Source: Lacinutrix himadriensis (GTDB lineage Bacteria > Bacteroidota > Bacteroidia > Flavobacteriales > Flavobacteriaceae). From it: a stretch of 64,000 bases of DNA. Shown here one piece after another: positions 25,357 to 35,457 of the stretch; position 1 is the first letter of the stretch, and the number at the start of each line of letters is the position of its first letter. Made by a program: the position numbers and the translations under genes. The stretch spans positions 434,001 through 498,000 of the forward strand of contig NZ_LIQI01000027.1 in the NCBI RefSeq assembly GCF_001418105.1, read 5' to 3'. Under the pieces are notes generated by a model. It was given only the letters and a program-made list of their open reading frames with translations. It searched no databases and was not told the DNA's origin.

Positions 25357-27252
25357 TTAACCTTTTACTGGTCCGCCACTAACAATGATAAACTCACTAC
25401 GTCTATTTATTGCATGTTCTTCATCTTTACATTTAGCGCCGCAATTTATTTTTAAATCACTTTCCCCTTTACCAACTCCAGTAATTCTATTTGCTGCAAT
25501 TCCTTTTGAAATGACATACTGAATTGTGGATTGTGCTCTACTGCTGGATAATTTCTCATTATACTTCGCAGATCCTCTACTATCTGTATGCGACTCTGCA
25601 GATATTATCATGTCTGGATATTTAGTCATTATAGATACAAGCTTATCTAACTCAAAAGCGCCTTGTGCTGTTATATTAGCTTTATTAAAATCAAATAATA
25701 TTGGATTTAAGATTACACGATCTTCCACTATAATTTTTTCAATAGCGTTTAACCTTAGTTGTATAGATTCTTCTTTTTTGCTACTTCCAGAAAAATCAAG
25801 AGTATTACTTTCATAATCGGTATAAGAAGCTGTTATATTTAATGTATTATCACAAGGAACCGTATATGCTACTTCTCCTTTATTATTCGTCTTTTCGGTT
25901 GCAACTACTTGTCCTTTGGCATCTGTAATGGTAATAGTAGCTTCGGCAATTGGATTAGTTGTTTCACTATCTACAACCGTTGTTGTTATAGCTACAAGAC
26001 ATGGTTCTAAACGCTTTAAAGCATAAATATCATCGCTTCCTATTCCTCCTTCTCTATTAGAAGACACAAAACCTTCGCCAGTTTCTTCGTTTATAAAAAA
26101 AGCTAAATCGTCTGCATTACTATTTACAGGAATTCCTGCGTTAATAACATCACCTGAATCTGTAGTATAGAATACATCTAATCCGCCAATACCTAAATGT
26201 CCATTAGAGGAAAAGTATAACGTACCATTATCACTCATAAACGGAAACATTTCTTGACCTTCGGTATTTACTTTATCCCCAAGATTTTCTGGTGTACCAA
26301 AAGTGCCATTTTCTTTAATTGCAGCTTTATAAATATCATATTTTCCTTTTCCTCCAGGCATATCGGAAGCAAAATATAATGTTTTACCATCTGTACTTAC
26401 CGATGGATTTTTAACCGAATAGCTATCCTTATTAAAAGGAAGTGCGCTTACGTTTTTCCAGGAATCACCAACCTTATTCGCTTGGAATAAATGTAAAACG
26501 CTTATCTTGGTTTTGGAGTCTTCTCTTTTTTCATAAACGCCATCAAAAAAGCTTTCTCGTGAAAAATACATGGTATTTCCATCTGGACTAAAAGCAACTA
26601 ATCCTTCATGGTATTTGGTATTGATATCTCCAGAAACTGCTTTTGCTTCTGCATTATCCGTATTAGACATTGCAACTTGATAAATATCTAGGAAAGGCTC
26701 TTCATTCCATCCATAATTACGTCTTGCATTATTTCTAGCGGAAGAAAAGTATAAAATACCATTCTTTAAAGTTCCACCAAAATCGGAAGCTTCCGAATTA
26801 AAACTTAAGCTTTTCGTTTCATATTGTTGAACGCCTTCTAAGATACCAGGAAGATAATCTTGGTTGGATTCAAAGGCTATAGCTCTATCATCTTTTGGAT
26901 TCGCTGTTGCAAATTTTCGCATCCATGTATTAGAATCGCTATATTTTCCATTTGCTTTAAGCATTTGCGAATAGTTATACATCATTTCAGCATCTTGAGA
27001 TGTTTGTAATGCTTTTGCATACCACTTCTCTGCTTCCGTTGTACTAAATATGTTATAATTGGCTTCGGCTAACTTTGTATATACATAAGTATCTGCCTTT
27101 CCGTTTTCAACTAGTTTAGTATAGGATGCAATAGCTTCAACAAAATCAAATTTATCAAAATGTTTATCTGCAATTTTTGTGTCTTTATTTTGAGCAGTTA
27201 AACTGAAGCTACTCCATACTAGTGCGATTATATATATTTTTATATTTTTCAT
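25357..27252 (-). CDS. PorE-like OmpA family protein (TPR, PD40 propeller, carboxypeptidase-regulatory-like, OmpA)
   Basis: A 631-residue exported protein. Signal peptide (1-20, LTAQ) is followed by TPR-like helices (about 22-130), a PD40/WD40-like beta-propeller (about 150-410: LVAFSPDGNTMYFSRES, SVSTDGKTLYFASDMPGG), a carboxypeptidase-regulatory-like beta domain (about 418-500) and an OmpA C-terminal domain (about 510-625) with the peptidoglycan-binding residues in SHTDSRGSAKYNEKLSSSRA and NRRSEFIIV. This is the domain order of P. gingivalis PorE, a periplasmic T9SS component that ties the machine to peptidoglycan. It lies 20 bases behind the PorP/SprF gene. Flavobacterial genomes carry several such pairs, so this one may serve a dedicated cargo rather than the core secreton. 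Confidence 0.88.
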   Translation of the reverse strand: MKNIKIYIIALVWSSFSLTAQNKDTKIADKHFDKFDFVEAIASYTKLVENGKADTYVYTKLAEANYNIFSTTEAEKWYAKALQTSQDAEMMYNYSQMLKANGKYSDSNTWMRKFATANPKDDRAIAFESNQDYLPGILEGVQQYETKSLSFNSEASDFGGTLKNGILYFSSARNNARRNYGWNEEPFLDIYQVAMSNTDNAEAKAVSGDINTKYHEGLVAFSPDGNTMYFSRESFFDGVYEKREDSKTKISVLHLFQANKVGDSWKNVSALPFNKDSYSVKNPSVSTDGKTLYFASDMPGGKGKYDIYKAAIKENGTFGTPENLGDKVNTEGQEMFPFMSDNGTLYFSSNGHLGIGGLDVFYTTDSGDVINAGIPVNSNADDLAFFINEETGEGFVSSNREGGIGSDDIYALKRLEPCLVAITTTVVDSETTNPIAEATITITDAKGQVVATEKTNNKGEVAYTVPCDNTLNITASYTDYESNTLDFSGSSKKEESIQLRLNAIEKIIVEDRVILNPILFDFNKANITAQGAFELDKLVSIMTKYPDMIISAESHTDSRGSAKYNEKLSSSRAQSTIQYVISKGIAANRITGVGKGESDLKINCGAKCKDEEHAINRRSEFIIVSGGPVKG

Positions 27253-27272
27253 AATATCTTTAGCTTAATGGA

Positions 27273-28178
27273 TTAGAAATAACGCGGGGAACGAGATACT
27301 TTTTTAGTAAAAGAAATATCGAAATTAATAAAGACCTCGTGCGATGAACTGGTTGTATAGTTTAAGTCAGATTGAATAGCATCATAAGCATACCCAATTC
27401 TTAAACGCGGTGTTATCATAAAGTTGATCATACCACTAAAAGAATCTTCTAAACGATATCCTACTCCTACCTCAACAATATCATACATAAATACATTGGC
27501 ATTGACATCGAAACTAGAAGGCGCATCAAATGCTGTTTTTAGTAAAGCATGTGGCTTTAGTTTAAAGTTTTCCGATAAATTAAACACATAACCAGCAGCT
27601 GCAAATAAATGCTGTGTTTCTGATCCTATATTTAAACCGTTAGCATCTAAATGTGTTGCATTTAAAATATTTGGCATAGATGCAGAGATATAATACTTGT
27701 TTGGTTTATAATAATATAGTCCAACTCCGATATTAGGTGTTACTTCATTAATATCTTGAAAAAGGTCATCATCTGCATCGGTTAATTCTAAATCATTTAA
27801 GCCTATATCATGAAATGTGGCTCCTGCTTTTATACCAAAGGCTAATTTATTTTCTGCTCCCATTGGTAACGTATAGGAGAAATCTGCATAGGCATTTGTT
27901 TCTCTTACTGGCCCAACCTCATCACTAATTAGAGACAAACCTAAACCAACATTTTTACCAACTGGAGAATGAATTGCAAAGGTTCCTGTTTTAGGAGCTC
28001 CGTCTAATCCAACCCATTGGCTTCGATAAAGCATACCAATGGCAACTCCTTCATAAGAACCTGCATATGCTGGATTAACAACATTCATGTTATACATATA
28101 CTGCGTGTACTGCGGATCTTGTTGTGCTTGCATTTGAAGCACAAACAAGAATGCGAGAATTATATATAATTTTTTCAT
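27273..28178 (-). CDS. T9SS PorP/SprF-type outer-membrane protein
   Basis: A 301-residue protein with a signal peptide (1-18, LQMQAQ) and the family signature directly after it: QDPQYTQYMYNMNVVNPAYAG. A 14-strand-type barrel follows, ending ISFTKKVSRSPRYF. PorP/SprF proteins sit in the outer membrane and are needed for export or surface attachment of partner proteins; SprF serves the giant adhesin SprB in Flavobacterium johnsoniae. Here the gene lies 17 bases after a giant type B cargo gene and 20 before a PorE-like gene, the same cargo-SprF arrangement. It probably acts on the 1338-residue protein encoded upstream. Confidence 0.93.
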   Translation of the reverse strand: MKKLYIILAFLFVLQMQAQQDPQYTQYMYNMNVVNPAYAGSYEGVAIGMLYRSQWVGLDGAPKTGTFAIHSPVGKNVGLGLSLISDEVGPVRETNAYADFSYTLPMGAENKLAFGIKAGATFHDIGLNDLELTDADDDLFQDINEVTPNIGVGLYYYKPNKYYISASMPNILNATHLDANGLNIGSETQHLFAAAGYVFNLSENFKLKPHALLKTAFDAPSSFDVNANVFMYDIVEVGVGYRLEDSFSGMINFMITPRLRIGYAYDAIQSDLNYTTSSSHEVFINFDISFTKKVSRSPRYF

Positions 28179-28195
28179 TTTAATTAATTAGTTAA

Positions 28196-31100
28196 TTAGT
28201 TTTCTCTATTTAAATATATCCAAGATGTTCTGGTTTTATTTCCTTGGTATTCCATTACGTAGAAATACGTTCCTACTGGAAGTTCATCGCCATTATTGGA
28301 TTGACCAAACCATTCCTTCGTATAACTTGTTTTTGAATATACTTTTGCTCCGTTTCTATTATAAATTTCTAAACGACTTACATCATATGCTGTTAAATCG
28401 AAATAATCATTTTTACCATCATTATTAGGTGAGATACCTTGTGAAATTGCACAGTTGGTTAATTCTATAATCGTTTGTTCACTAATACCAATACATCCAG
28501 TATCGTTAAACATAACTTCAATTTCATATAATCCTGCCTCTAATACAGATACACTTAAATCATTTTCTCCTTCTATAACACCGCCATCTCGATACCAAAG
28601 AATAGATACTTCCGATAGCGAAAAGTTTTCAGGAATTGCTTCCAAAATTATAGGACTAGATGTATTAGAACAAATTTGATAATCTATAGCTGTAGAAAAA
28701 TGAGTAACAGGATCATTTCCTATTATTAAATCAAAACTATTAATAACATAACAATCGGATAAGCCAACAGATTCTACACGTACAAATATGGTTTCTCCAG
28801 AACTATCATAAATATTTGGAAGTGCTCCTGTTCCAGCTATAGCTTCTGATTCAGAAGTATAATACGAAACATTAAACTCGGAAGCATCTTGACCATTAAG
28901 CACATTCTCATTATGGGCTTCTAAATCGAAACTAACCACAGTACTATTATTAAAGTTACATTCTATAATATCTATACTTTCTGCCGTATGCGAAGGTGTG
29001 GAAGTTGCAATAGTAAATGAACCAACACTATAGCATCCGGTACTATTATCTTCTATTCTAGCATGCATAGTTTGAGGGTTTGATGTATTAATATAGGAAG
29101 TTGCTAATGCATTAAAACCATCTATAGCATCCAGTTCAGATATATAATATGTAATGCTATAATCGGATGCATTTTGAGATCCTAAAATAGTAGCATCATT
29201 ATCTGAAAGATTAAATACTGCTGTATTGCTAGTTGCGCATGTTGTTAAATTTTCGGCAGGATTAAACGTTGGTTTGGATAAAAACTCAATGGTTATTTCA
29301 TCACTAATTATACACTGATTTGTTATTATTACTTGCGCCGTGTACACTGCAGCTTCTGTTACAGTTAAGATCGAAGTTATTTCTCCAGTAATAGGAATTC
29401 CATCTTTGTACCATACATGTTCAAGACCTGGTGCTTGTGTATTTAAAATTACAGGTTCATTTGAACAGCTTGCTGTACCAGCAGTAATAGTAATATCATC
29501 TCCTAGACTTAGCTCACCAATATCAAAACTTCCAGCTTTAAGAAAAATACCAGTATCATATTGTGAATCCCTATCATCTGCAACTACTAATTTTATATGG
29601 TAAGATGCTCCTATAATAACTTCTGATTGTGCAGTAAAAACGGTAGTTCTTCCGTTATAATTCATTGGAGGCAAATTCTCTGTTATGTACTCTCCAAAAT
29701 ATTCCTCATTAATTGCGGAACAGGCTAAATTTTGAGGATGAATATTTGTTGTTAAAATTGGTGTTGTTGTACCAGGAAGAACAGCAAGATTCGTTGTGTT
29801 ATCTTCTGAATCTGTCAAGAAAAAAGCAAAAGCATCCGAATAGTTACATTCATCATTAGCACCAGTATTTCCCGTATATTCCTCTGATGCCATTAAAAAA
29901 TCGAAACTCATATTAGAAGCTAATGGCACAAAATCAAACTCGATTATCGTAGCATTTCTTGAAGACACTCCTAAATTATCATTTAAATCGGTATCTCCAG
30001 GCCATGAAGATCCTCCTGAACTGATGAACAAACTATTTGGGCCAGTAGCCTCGATTGCATGTCCTGTACTCAATAAAAGACCTTCGGCAAAAGGAAAACC
30101 TTCACCTTCCATGGTAAAGTAACCAATACCGTTTGGTTGCGTATCATTAAAACTAATACCTGTTGAAAAAGTAATGTTAGATACTTGCGCACATTCACTA
30201 CCAAATAAAACATTCTGTACTAATTCTTCTACGGTATGTGAATCATCACTTACTTGTATATTATTAAAACCAGGTTTAATACATAAATCGAAAGTTACAT
30301 CTTCATCATTTAAACCTTCTGAAAATATTCTAATAAAGTACGTATCTCCAATAACTAATTGTGGTGTTATACTAGCTGCAGAATCAGAACAATATAACTC
30401 ATTAAGACTACCACAATCTCCTTCATAAACCGAATGATTAAGACCAGATGAAATATCATTTTCAACAATATTCACCAACTCTATTATTTGGGTGTCCTGT
30501 ATCGCTATAAACTGAAACCAAACATCATCATCGGAATCCCCATCACAAGAAGCAGCAGGAACATTAGAAGGTGTTGCAGATAAAATGGTACCATAAGCCA
30601 ACTCGGTACACGTTTGGTCTGTATTTACAGTTACTATTGTCGCATTGTCGCATTCATCATTCTCTGGAAGGCAATCTCTAATAAATAGTGGTAAACTATT
30701 AAAAACACAATTAGCATCTTGGTTGTTATTTAATGTATATACCACATCTGTAAAGAAAGGAAATGGACCAATTTGATAGGTACCAATAGTGTTAATTGTC
30801 GTTGTATTTGAATCTATATTATTAGATAATGTTAGCGATGTAGCACTACCTAAGGATGTTACATGCACATCTACTAAAAACTGGCTACCATTATCACAAT
30901 CATCAATAATGGTATGTGTCGCTTCTGAATTGGTACACGTTGCACAAGCAACCGTATAAGTAATACCACCAGACATAGGCGCATCTCCATTAGCGCAACT
31001 ACTAGGTGTAAAATCATCTGAAGCAACATAAAAAGATATGGTGTCTCCTGTAGATGTATAAGAAAACCCGGAAAGATCACCTTCATTCCCGAAAAAATAA

Positions 31101-32212
31101 TCTTCATAAGCTACAATATAAGTTCCATCTGTATCTATAACAACTAGTGGATCCCAACCATAATCTATATTTCCAGAATAAAAATTCAATGTTAATGGCG
31201 TACCATCTGTACTAGTAAATGTAAATATTTCTGGATCTACAACTCCATCATCACCATAACACATGGTTTCGCTTAATGGACCTGCACTACAATCAATTAT
31301 ATAATCGGTTTTTGCTGGTGTTGTAAAAAACAAAGGGCCTCCCCAAATACTATTCCCATTGGTACAATTTGCTCTTACATATACTTCATAGTTTTCACCA
31401 AATAGCAATCCGCTTTCTGTAATGTTTTGTACCAAAGATGTTGTACCAGATATTGGAATACCGGTTCCTTCTGGTTGCACTACATACTCCCAAGAACTTT
31501 CGGTATCATTTGCAATCCAAGAAAAATCTACAGATGCACTAGCGTCATCAGCATCTACTCCATCCACAGATATTGTAGGAGAAATACAAAATGTACCACA
31601 AGTCTCCACACGTACTAAGTCAATAGACATGTCGCCTCTATAATTATCTGTTCTTGTATGTTTAAATTCCAAATAAATGGATTGACCTAAATAAGCATTT
31701 AAATTAACACCTACAGGCACCCAATCTTCAGCACCAGAAGTTTGTAATTGACCTGTCCATCTAAACAAATTTGTAAATGGACCAGAAACGGTATTAGAAA
31801 TTCCAACCTCAAAAGTCCCCATACCTTCTCCATAGGCATGCATATAAAAAGAAAGCTCTGCTTCATCTGTTGCAGTAGTAAGATCAATAACTGGAGTTAC
31901 TGCTGAAGCAAATAAAAGATGTGCATTACCAGAAGCTTCATAATTCATATAATTACCACCACTATATGCCGCATCTGGTCCTGTACCCGAACTATTTGCA
32001 TTACCTGGCACTTCCCAATGCCCACCATCATTTGTATTTGTTAAATCTCCTGTCCAACCATTAAAATCATCAAACTCTGCTGTAAAAACAAAAGAGCTGT
32101 TATTAGAAGGACAAGTGACACCTACTGGAGGGTTTATTGTTTGACTTAAAGCTGTTGTGTTATATAGTAAGCACACAAGTATTAAGTTACATGTTAGGAT
32201 TAAATTTTTCAT
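28196..32212 (-). CDS. Giant choice-of-anchor L protein with T9SS type B sorting domain
   Basis: A 1338-residue exported surface protein. The signal peptide (1-24, ending LSQ) is followed by a MAM/adhesin-like domain (about 40-205, WTGDLTNTNDGGHWEVPG), an FN3-like domain (about 210-300), a CUB-like stretch (about 305-425), further beta domains, a choice-of-anchor L domain (about 655-900: VEELVQNVLFGSECA, WPGDTDLND, FDFLMASEEYTG, VVADDRDSQYDTG), an Ig-like segment, repeated CDD/FDLT-type modules, and the C-terminal type B sorting domain (about 1255-1338: ISPNNDGKNDYFDLTAYD... ending IYLNREN). Type B domains direct export through T9SS and surface attachment via SprF-type partners. The gene is the first of a three-gene operon with porP/sprF and a porE-like gene. 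It is an intact paralogue of the broken gene at 21075-25005. The ligand is unknown; an adhesin or motility role is inference. Confidence 0.9.
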   Translation of the reverse strand: MKNLILTCNLILVCLLYNTTALSQTINPPVGVTCPSNNSSFVFTAEFDDFNGWTGDLTNTNDGGHWEVPGNANSSGTGPDAAYSGGNYMNYEASGNAHLLFASAVTPVIDLTTATDEAELSFYMHAYGEGMGTFEVGISNTVSGPFTNLFRWTGQLQTSGAEDWVPVGVNLNAYLGQSIYLEFKHTRTDNYRGDMSIDLVRVETCGTFCISPTISVDGVDADDASASVDFSWIANDTESSWEYVVQPEGTGIPISGTTSLVQNITESGLLFGENYEVYVRANCTNGNSIWGGPLFFTTPAKTDYIIDCSAGPLSETMCYGDDGVVDPEIFTFTSTDGTPLTLNFYSGNIDYGWDPLVVIDTDGTYIVAYEDYFFGNEGDLSGFSYTSTGDTISFYVASDDFTPSSCANGDAPMSGGITYTVACATCTNSEATHTIIDDCDNGSQFLVDVHVTSLGSATSLTLSNNIDSNTTTINTIGTYQIGPFPFFTDVVYTLNNNQDANCVFNSLPLFIRDCLPENDECDNATIVTVNTDQTCTELAYGTILSATPSNVPAASCDGDSDDDVWFQFIAIQDTQIIELVNIVENDISSGLNHSVYEGDCGSLNELYCSDSAASITPQLVIGDTYFIRIFSEGLNDEDVTFDLCIKPGFNNIQVSDDSHTVEELVQNVLFGSECAQVSNITFSTGISFNDTQPNGIGYFTMEGEGFPFAEGLLLSTGHAIEATGPNSLFISSGGSSWPGDTDLNDNLGVSSRNATIIEFDFVPLASNMSFDFLMASEEYTGNTGANDECNYSDAFAFFLTDSEDNTTNLAVLPGTTTPILTTNIHPQNLACSAINEEYFGEYITENLPPMNYNGRTTVFTAQSEVIIGASYHIKLVVADDRDSQYDTGIFLKAGSFDIGELSLGDDITITAGTASCSNEPVILNTQAPGLEHVWYKDGIPITGEITSILTVTEAAVYTAQVIITNQCIISDEITIEFLSKPTFNPAENLTTCATSNTAVFNLSDNDATILGSQNASDYSITYYISELDAIDGFNALATSYINTSNPQTMHARIEDNSTGCYSVGSFTIATSTPSHTAESIDIIECNFNNSTVVSFDLEAHNENVLNGQDASEFNVSYYTSESEAIAGTGALPNIYDSSGETIFVRVESVGLSDCYVINSFDLIIGNDPVTHFSTAIDYQICSNTSSPIILEAIPENFSLSEVSILWYRDGGVIEGENDLSVSVLEAGLYEIEVMFNDTGCIGISEQTIIELTNCAISQGISPNNDGKNDYFDLTAYDVSRLEIYNRNGAKVYSKTSYTKEWFGQSNNGDELPVGTYFYVMEYQGNKTRTSWIYLNREN

Positions 32213-32274
32213 TTCATTTTTTTATTAATTGAACAGAAATAACATCATTTATCATATTTTAAAGGTTGATTAAA

Positions 32275-32310
32275 AGATAAGCCACCAATAAAATCAGTGA
32301 CTTTCTTTTA
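32275..32310. terminator. Weak terminator-like hairpin between two cargo genes
   Basis: AAGCCAC and GTGACTT pair with one G-U pair across a loop of about 12 bases, flanked by AAAAGAT on the left and TCTTTTA on the right. It lies between the type A and type B cargo genes and could partly separate their transcription. The stem is short, so confidence is low. Confidence 0.35.
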
Positions 32311-32327
32311 TCCATTTTCAATGACAT

Positions 32328-35300
32328 TTAATGTTTAATTACTCTTATAGTTTTAATACTATTTCCAATAGTCACTTTTACAAAATAAGGCCCCGTTTGT
32401 AAAGTAGATAAATCTAATTCACTAGTAACGGTGTTTGGTTTCGCATGCATTACCTGTTGTCCTAGCATGTTAAATACATCGACGTTTTCAATCGTTTGCT
32501 TCGCGTTTAAGGTTAGTTTATTTTTAACAGGGTTAGGATAGTAAGTGAATGGAATTTCATTTACCACGTCATCAATACTTAAAGCAGAACACGTTATGGA
32601 AGCTTCCCATCCGCCATATTCAACGCCTCCATCAGAACTAAACTCAATAGTTAGTGCACCTGAAGCATCTGTAGAAGTATAAGCGTCACCTACATGAAGT
32701 TCGCTTGTAGAAACAGAAGGCATTGTTCCCTCACCACTTTCTTGACCACATAATGTTTGCGCCAATACTGGGTATGTATTATCTGGACCATTATAAATAG
32801 TTAAGTAATCATAACAACCACCTTGTTCACCAGAATCTAAATCATCTGCTTCTAAATCAACGAAAGAAAACGTAATAGTAACTGCATCACCAGCAGCATC
32901 TGGAAGTATGGTTGTTGTTGTGAACTCTGAGCTTGAATAGAAACCTGTACTTCCTCCTGTATCTAAAAAGTTACCACCGCAAGATGGCGGTATAATTGTT
33001 GTAGCAAACGGATATGGACCAACCCACATAGAAGCGCCATCTACACCACAATCTGTTTGTAGATAAAACTCATAATTATTATCATCTGTTAAACCTGTAA
33101 GGTTATAAGGAGTTGAAGCTCCTGTTATTGTAGCCACTCCAGTAGCCGTTTCTCCTGCAGTAATATCTATAACTTCCAAGTTCCAAGACGCAGCATTACT
33201 AACCCAACTTAAATCGGCAGTTGTAGTAGTAATATTTGTTGCAGCAAGTGTTGTTGGTGGTATACATGCAGGAGCCTCTTCAAAAGTAACATCATCAATT
33301 GCTAAATCATCATCATAATCACCTGGAGCAATAACTTCAGAAAACGTAAATCGAGCTTGAGCAGCTCCTGTAAAAGTTAAGCCACTAATGTCTATTATCT
33401 TTAATTGCCAACCAGTTGTATCCGTATTATACATAGCCATAAGATTCCAAGTTGCTCCATCCCAAACTTCTACATCTAATTGTGCGTTTTCAGAATCTTC
33501 AGAATTACTTAATTCATAAAAACTTAATACTGGTGTTGCAAGTGTACTTACATCTACCAATGGACTTACTAAATATCTAGGTCCATGATCTCCTGATGCA
33601 TCACAAGCGGCATAATAGCCATTTGAGGAAGTACTTCCCGTTATTGTACCACCATCACCAACATGTCCTAATCCTGACGTTTCAAAGAACCATTCTTCCT
33701 CTCCAGAATCACTTGACATACTCCAACAATCTGGTATAGCTCCACCATTATCAAAACCTTCTGTATAAGGAGCAGTAAAAGCATCACAATTTGTAGTAAA
33801 TAGCATTGGCCCTAACCAAAAAGAAGTTCCATCAGTAACACCACAATCTGCCTGTACGTAAAATCCGTATTCATTATTAGGTAATAGCCCGGTTAACATA
33901 TAGGGGTTTGAAACACCTGTAGTTGTTGCAGTACCTGTTACAGATCCTCCTGCTGTTACATCTACAATTTCAATATTCCAAGAGGTAGCTGCCCCATTCT
34001 CCGTCCATGTTAAATCTGCTGTTGTATTAGAAATGTTTATTATATTTAATGCAGTAGGTGTTGGACATGCTATAGTGTTATCAAAAGTTACATCATCAAT
34101 AGCGATATCATCATCTCCACCTCCTAAAGGTTCCGAAAATGTAAATCTAGCTTGTGCTGCTCCTGTAAATGTTAAACCACTTATATCAATTATTTTTAAC
34201 TCCCAACCTATTGTATTGGTATTATACGTTGCCATTAGATTCCATGTAGTACCATCCCAAACTTCCACATCTAATTGTGCGTTATCTGAATCTTCTGCAT
34301 CACTTATCTCGTAAAATCGTAATTCTGGAGCGGTAAGTATACTTACATCAACAAAAGGACTTAGTAAATATCTAGGACCATGGTCACTTGTAGCATCACA
34401 AGCAGCATAGTAACCATTTGATAATGTACTTCCTGATATTGTTCCATCAGTTCCAACATGACTTGGTCCAGAGTCACTAAAAAACCAATCTTCTTCTCCT
34501 GAATCACTAGAGACCAACCAACAGTTTGGTATTGTACCAGCATTATCGAAATTTTCTAAATAAGGTGCTATAAAAGCATCACATGCAGTAGTAACAGAAG
34601 CTGGTCCTACCCAAACAGATGGTCCGTCAACGCCACAGTCTGCTTGTACATAAAATTCATAATCGTTATTAGGAGTTAAACCAGTTACTGTATATGGATT
34701 AGTAACCGCACTAAGAGTAGCAACACCTGTTACGGCTTCGCCAGCAGTTACATCCACTATTTCTATACTCCAAGAAGTAGCTGTACCATCTTCCGTCCAT
34801 TCTAAACCTGCTGTTGTATTAGAAATATTTGTTACTGCAAAATCTAAAGGCTCTCTACATGCAGGAAATGTATCGTTTACAAAATTATCCACATACAATT
34901 CCCATTCGCTATATGATTTAGCTCTTACCGCTACATAAACAGACTGACCAATATATGCTGTTAAATTGAAAGTAAGTTTAGTCCATTCTCCAGGAGCTTC
35001 GCTTTCTACCTGTAACACCGTAGAGAAATCTACCGCTGTTGCTGTTGTTGTTGACAACAATACTTCATAAGATTCTAAAAAACCACCACTTCTTGAACGT
35101 ACATAAAAGGATAGTCTATCATTTAATTCCGCACTTACTATAATTGGAGGTGTAATTAAATAATCATCGTTAGCACTATCACTATTAGATCCAATACTTG
35201 CAATAGCAGCACCATCTTGTGCACCATCACCAGATGGAGAATCATCCCACACCCAAGCAGAACTACTTGCCTCATCTAATATAGTCCAAGTCGCAGGTAT

Positions 35301-35387
35301 TCCTGCTTCAAAGCTTTCTGTAAACTGCGCATTAGATTGCCAACAATAAGCAATTAGCAGTACTAATAATAAAGTATTTTTTTTCAT
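32328..35387 (-). CDS. Modular adhesin with T9SS type A sorting domain
   Basis: A 1019-residue secreted protein. After the signal peptide (1-20, QSNAQ) come a cleaved-adhesin/choice-of-anchor J domain (about 22-175), FN3 (about 178-265), MAM/adhesin-like domain (about 272-445), FN3 (about 447-540), a second adhesin-like domain (about 545-715), FN3 (about 720-805), a CUB domain (about 815-925, DYLTIYNGPDNTYPVL) and the type A sorting domain (about 940-1019: YYPNPVKNKLTLNA, YFVKVTIGNS, IRVIKH). Two consecutive FN3-plus-adhesin units are very similar and must have arisen by tandem duplication. The type A domain is removed on export and the protein is anchored to the surface, usually through A-LPS. 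The fold suggests binding to proteins or polysaccharides. A terminator-like hairpin lies in its leader. Confidence 0.92.
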   Translation of the reverse strand: MKKNTLLLVLLIAYCWQSNAQFTESFEAGIPATWTILDEASSSAWVWDDSPSGDGAQDGAAIASIGSNSDSANDDYLITPPIIVSAELNDRLSFYVRSRSGGFLESYEVLLSTTTATAVDFSTVLQVESEAPGEWTKLTFNLTAYIGQSVYVAVRAKSYSEWELYVDNFVNDTFPACREPLDFAVTNISNTTAGLEWTEDGTATSWSIEIVDVTAGEAVTGVATLSAVTNPYTVTGLTPNNDYEFYVQADCGVDGPSVWVGPASVTTACDAFIAPYLENFDNAGTIPNCWLVSSDSGEEDWFFSDSGPSHVGTDGTISGSTLSNGYYAACDATSDHGPRYLLSPFVDVSILTAPELRFYEISDAEDSDNAQLDVEVWDGTTWNLMATYNTNTIGWELKIIDISGLTFTGAAQARFTFSEPLGGGDDDIAIDDVTFDNTIACPTPTALNIINISNTTADLTWTENGAATSWNIEIVDVTAGGSVTGTATTTGVSNPYMLTGLLPNNEYGFYVQADCGVTDGTSFWLGPMLFTTNCDAFTAPYTEGFDNGGAIPDCWSMSSDSGEEEWFFETSGLGHVGDGGTITGSTSSNGYYAACDASGDHGPRYLVSPLVDVSTLATPVLSFYELSNSEDSENAQLDVEVWDGATWNLMAMYNTDTTGWQLKIIDISGLTFTGAAQARFTFSEVIAPGDYDDDLAIDDVTFEEAPACIPPTTLAATNITTTTADLSWVSNAASWNLEVIDITAGETATGVATITGASTPYNLTGLTDDNNYEFYLQTDCGVDGASMWVGPYPFATTIIPPSCGGNFLDTGGSTGFYSSSEFTTTTILPDAAGDAVTITFSFVDLEADDLDSGEQGGCYDYLTIYNGPDNTYPVLAQTLCGQESGEGTMPSVSTSELHVGDAYTSTDASGALTIEFSSDGGVEYGGWEASITCSALSIDDVVNEIPFTYYPNPVKNKLTLNAKQTIENVDVFNMLGQQVMHAKPNTVTSELDLSTLQTGPYFVKVTIGNSIKTIRVIKH

Positions 35388-35424
35388 AAAGTTTGGAATT
35401 AAAAAAGTTAGTATTTAAATAGTT

Positions 35425-35457
35425 TCAAAAAAATCCGCTTTTTAATTAAAGTGGATT
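35425..35457 (-). terminator. Terminator-like hairpin in the leader of the type A adhesin
   Basis: On the minus strand a 10-base stem, AATCCACTTT with AAAGCGGATT (one G-U pair), has a short AT loop and is followed at once by TTTTTTT, the form of an intrinsic terminator. It lies about 40 bases upstream of the adhesin start codon, with no gene on this strand between it and the divergent regulator. It may attenuate adhesin transcription or end a small RNA. Confidence 0.5.
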
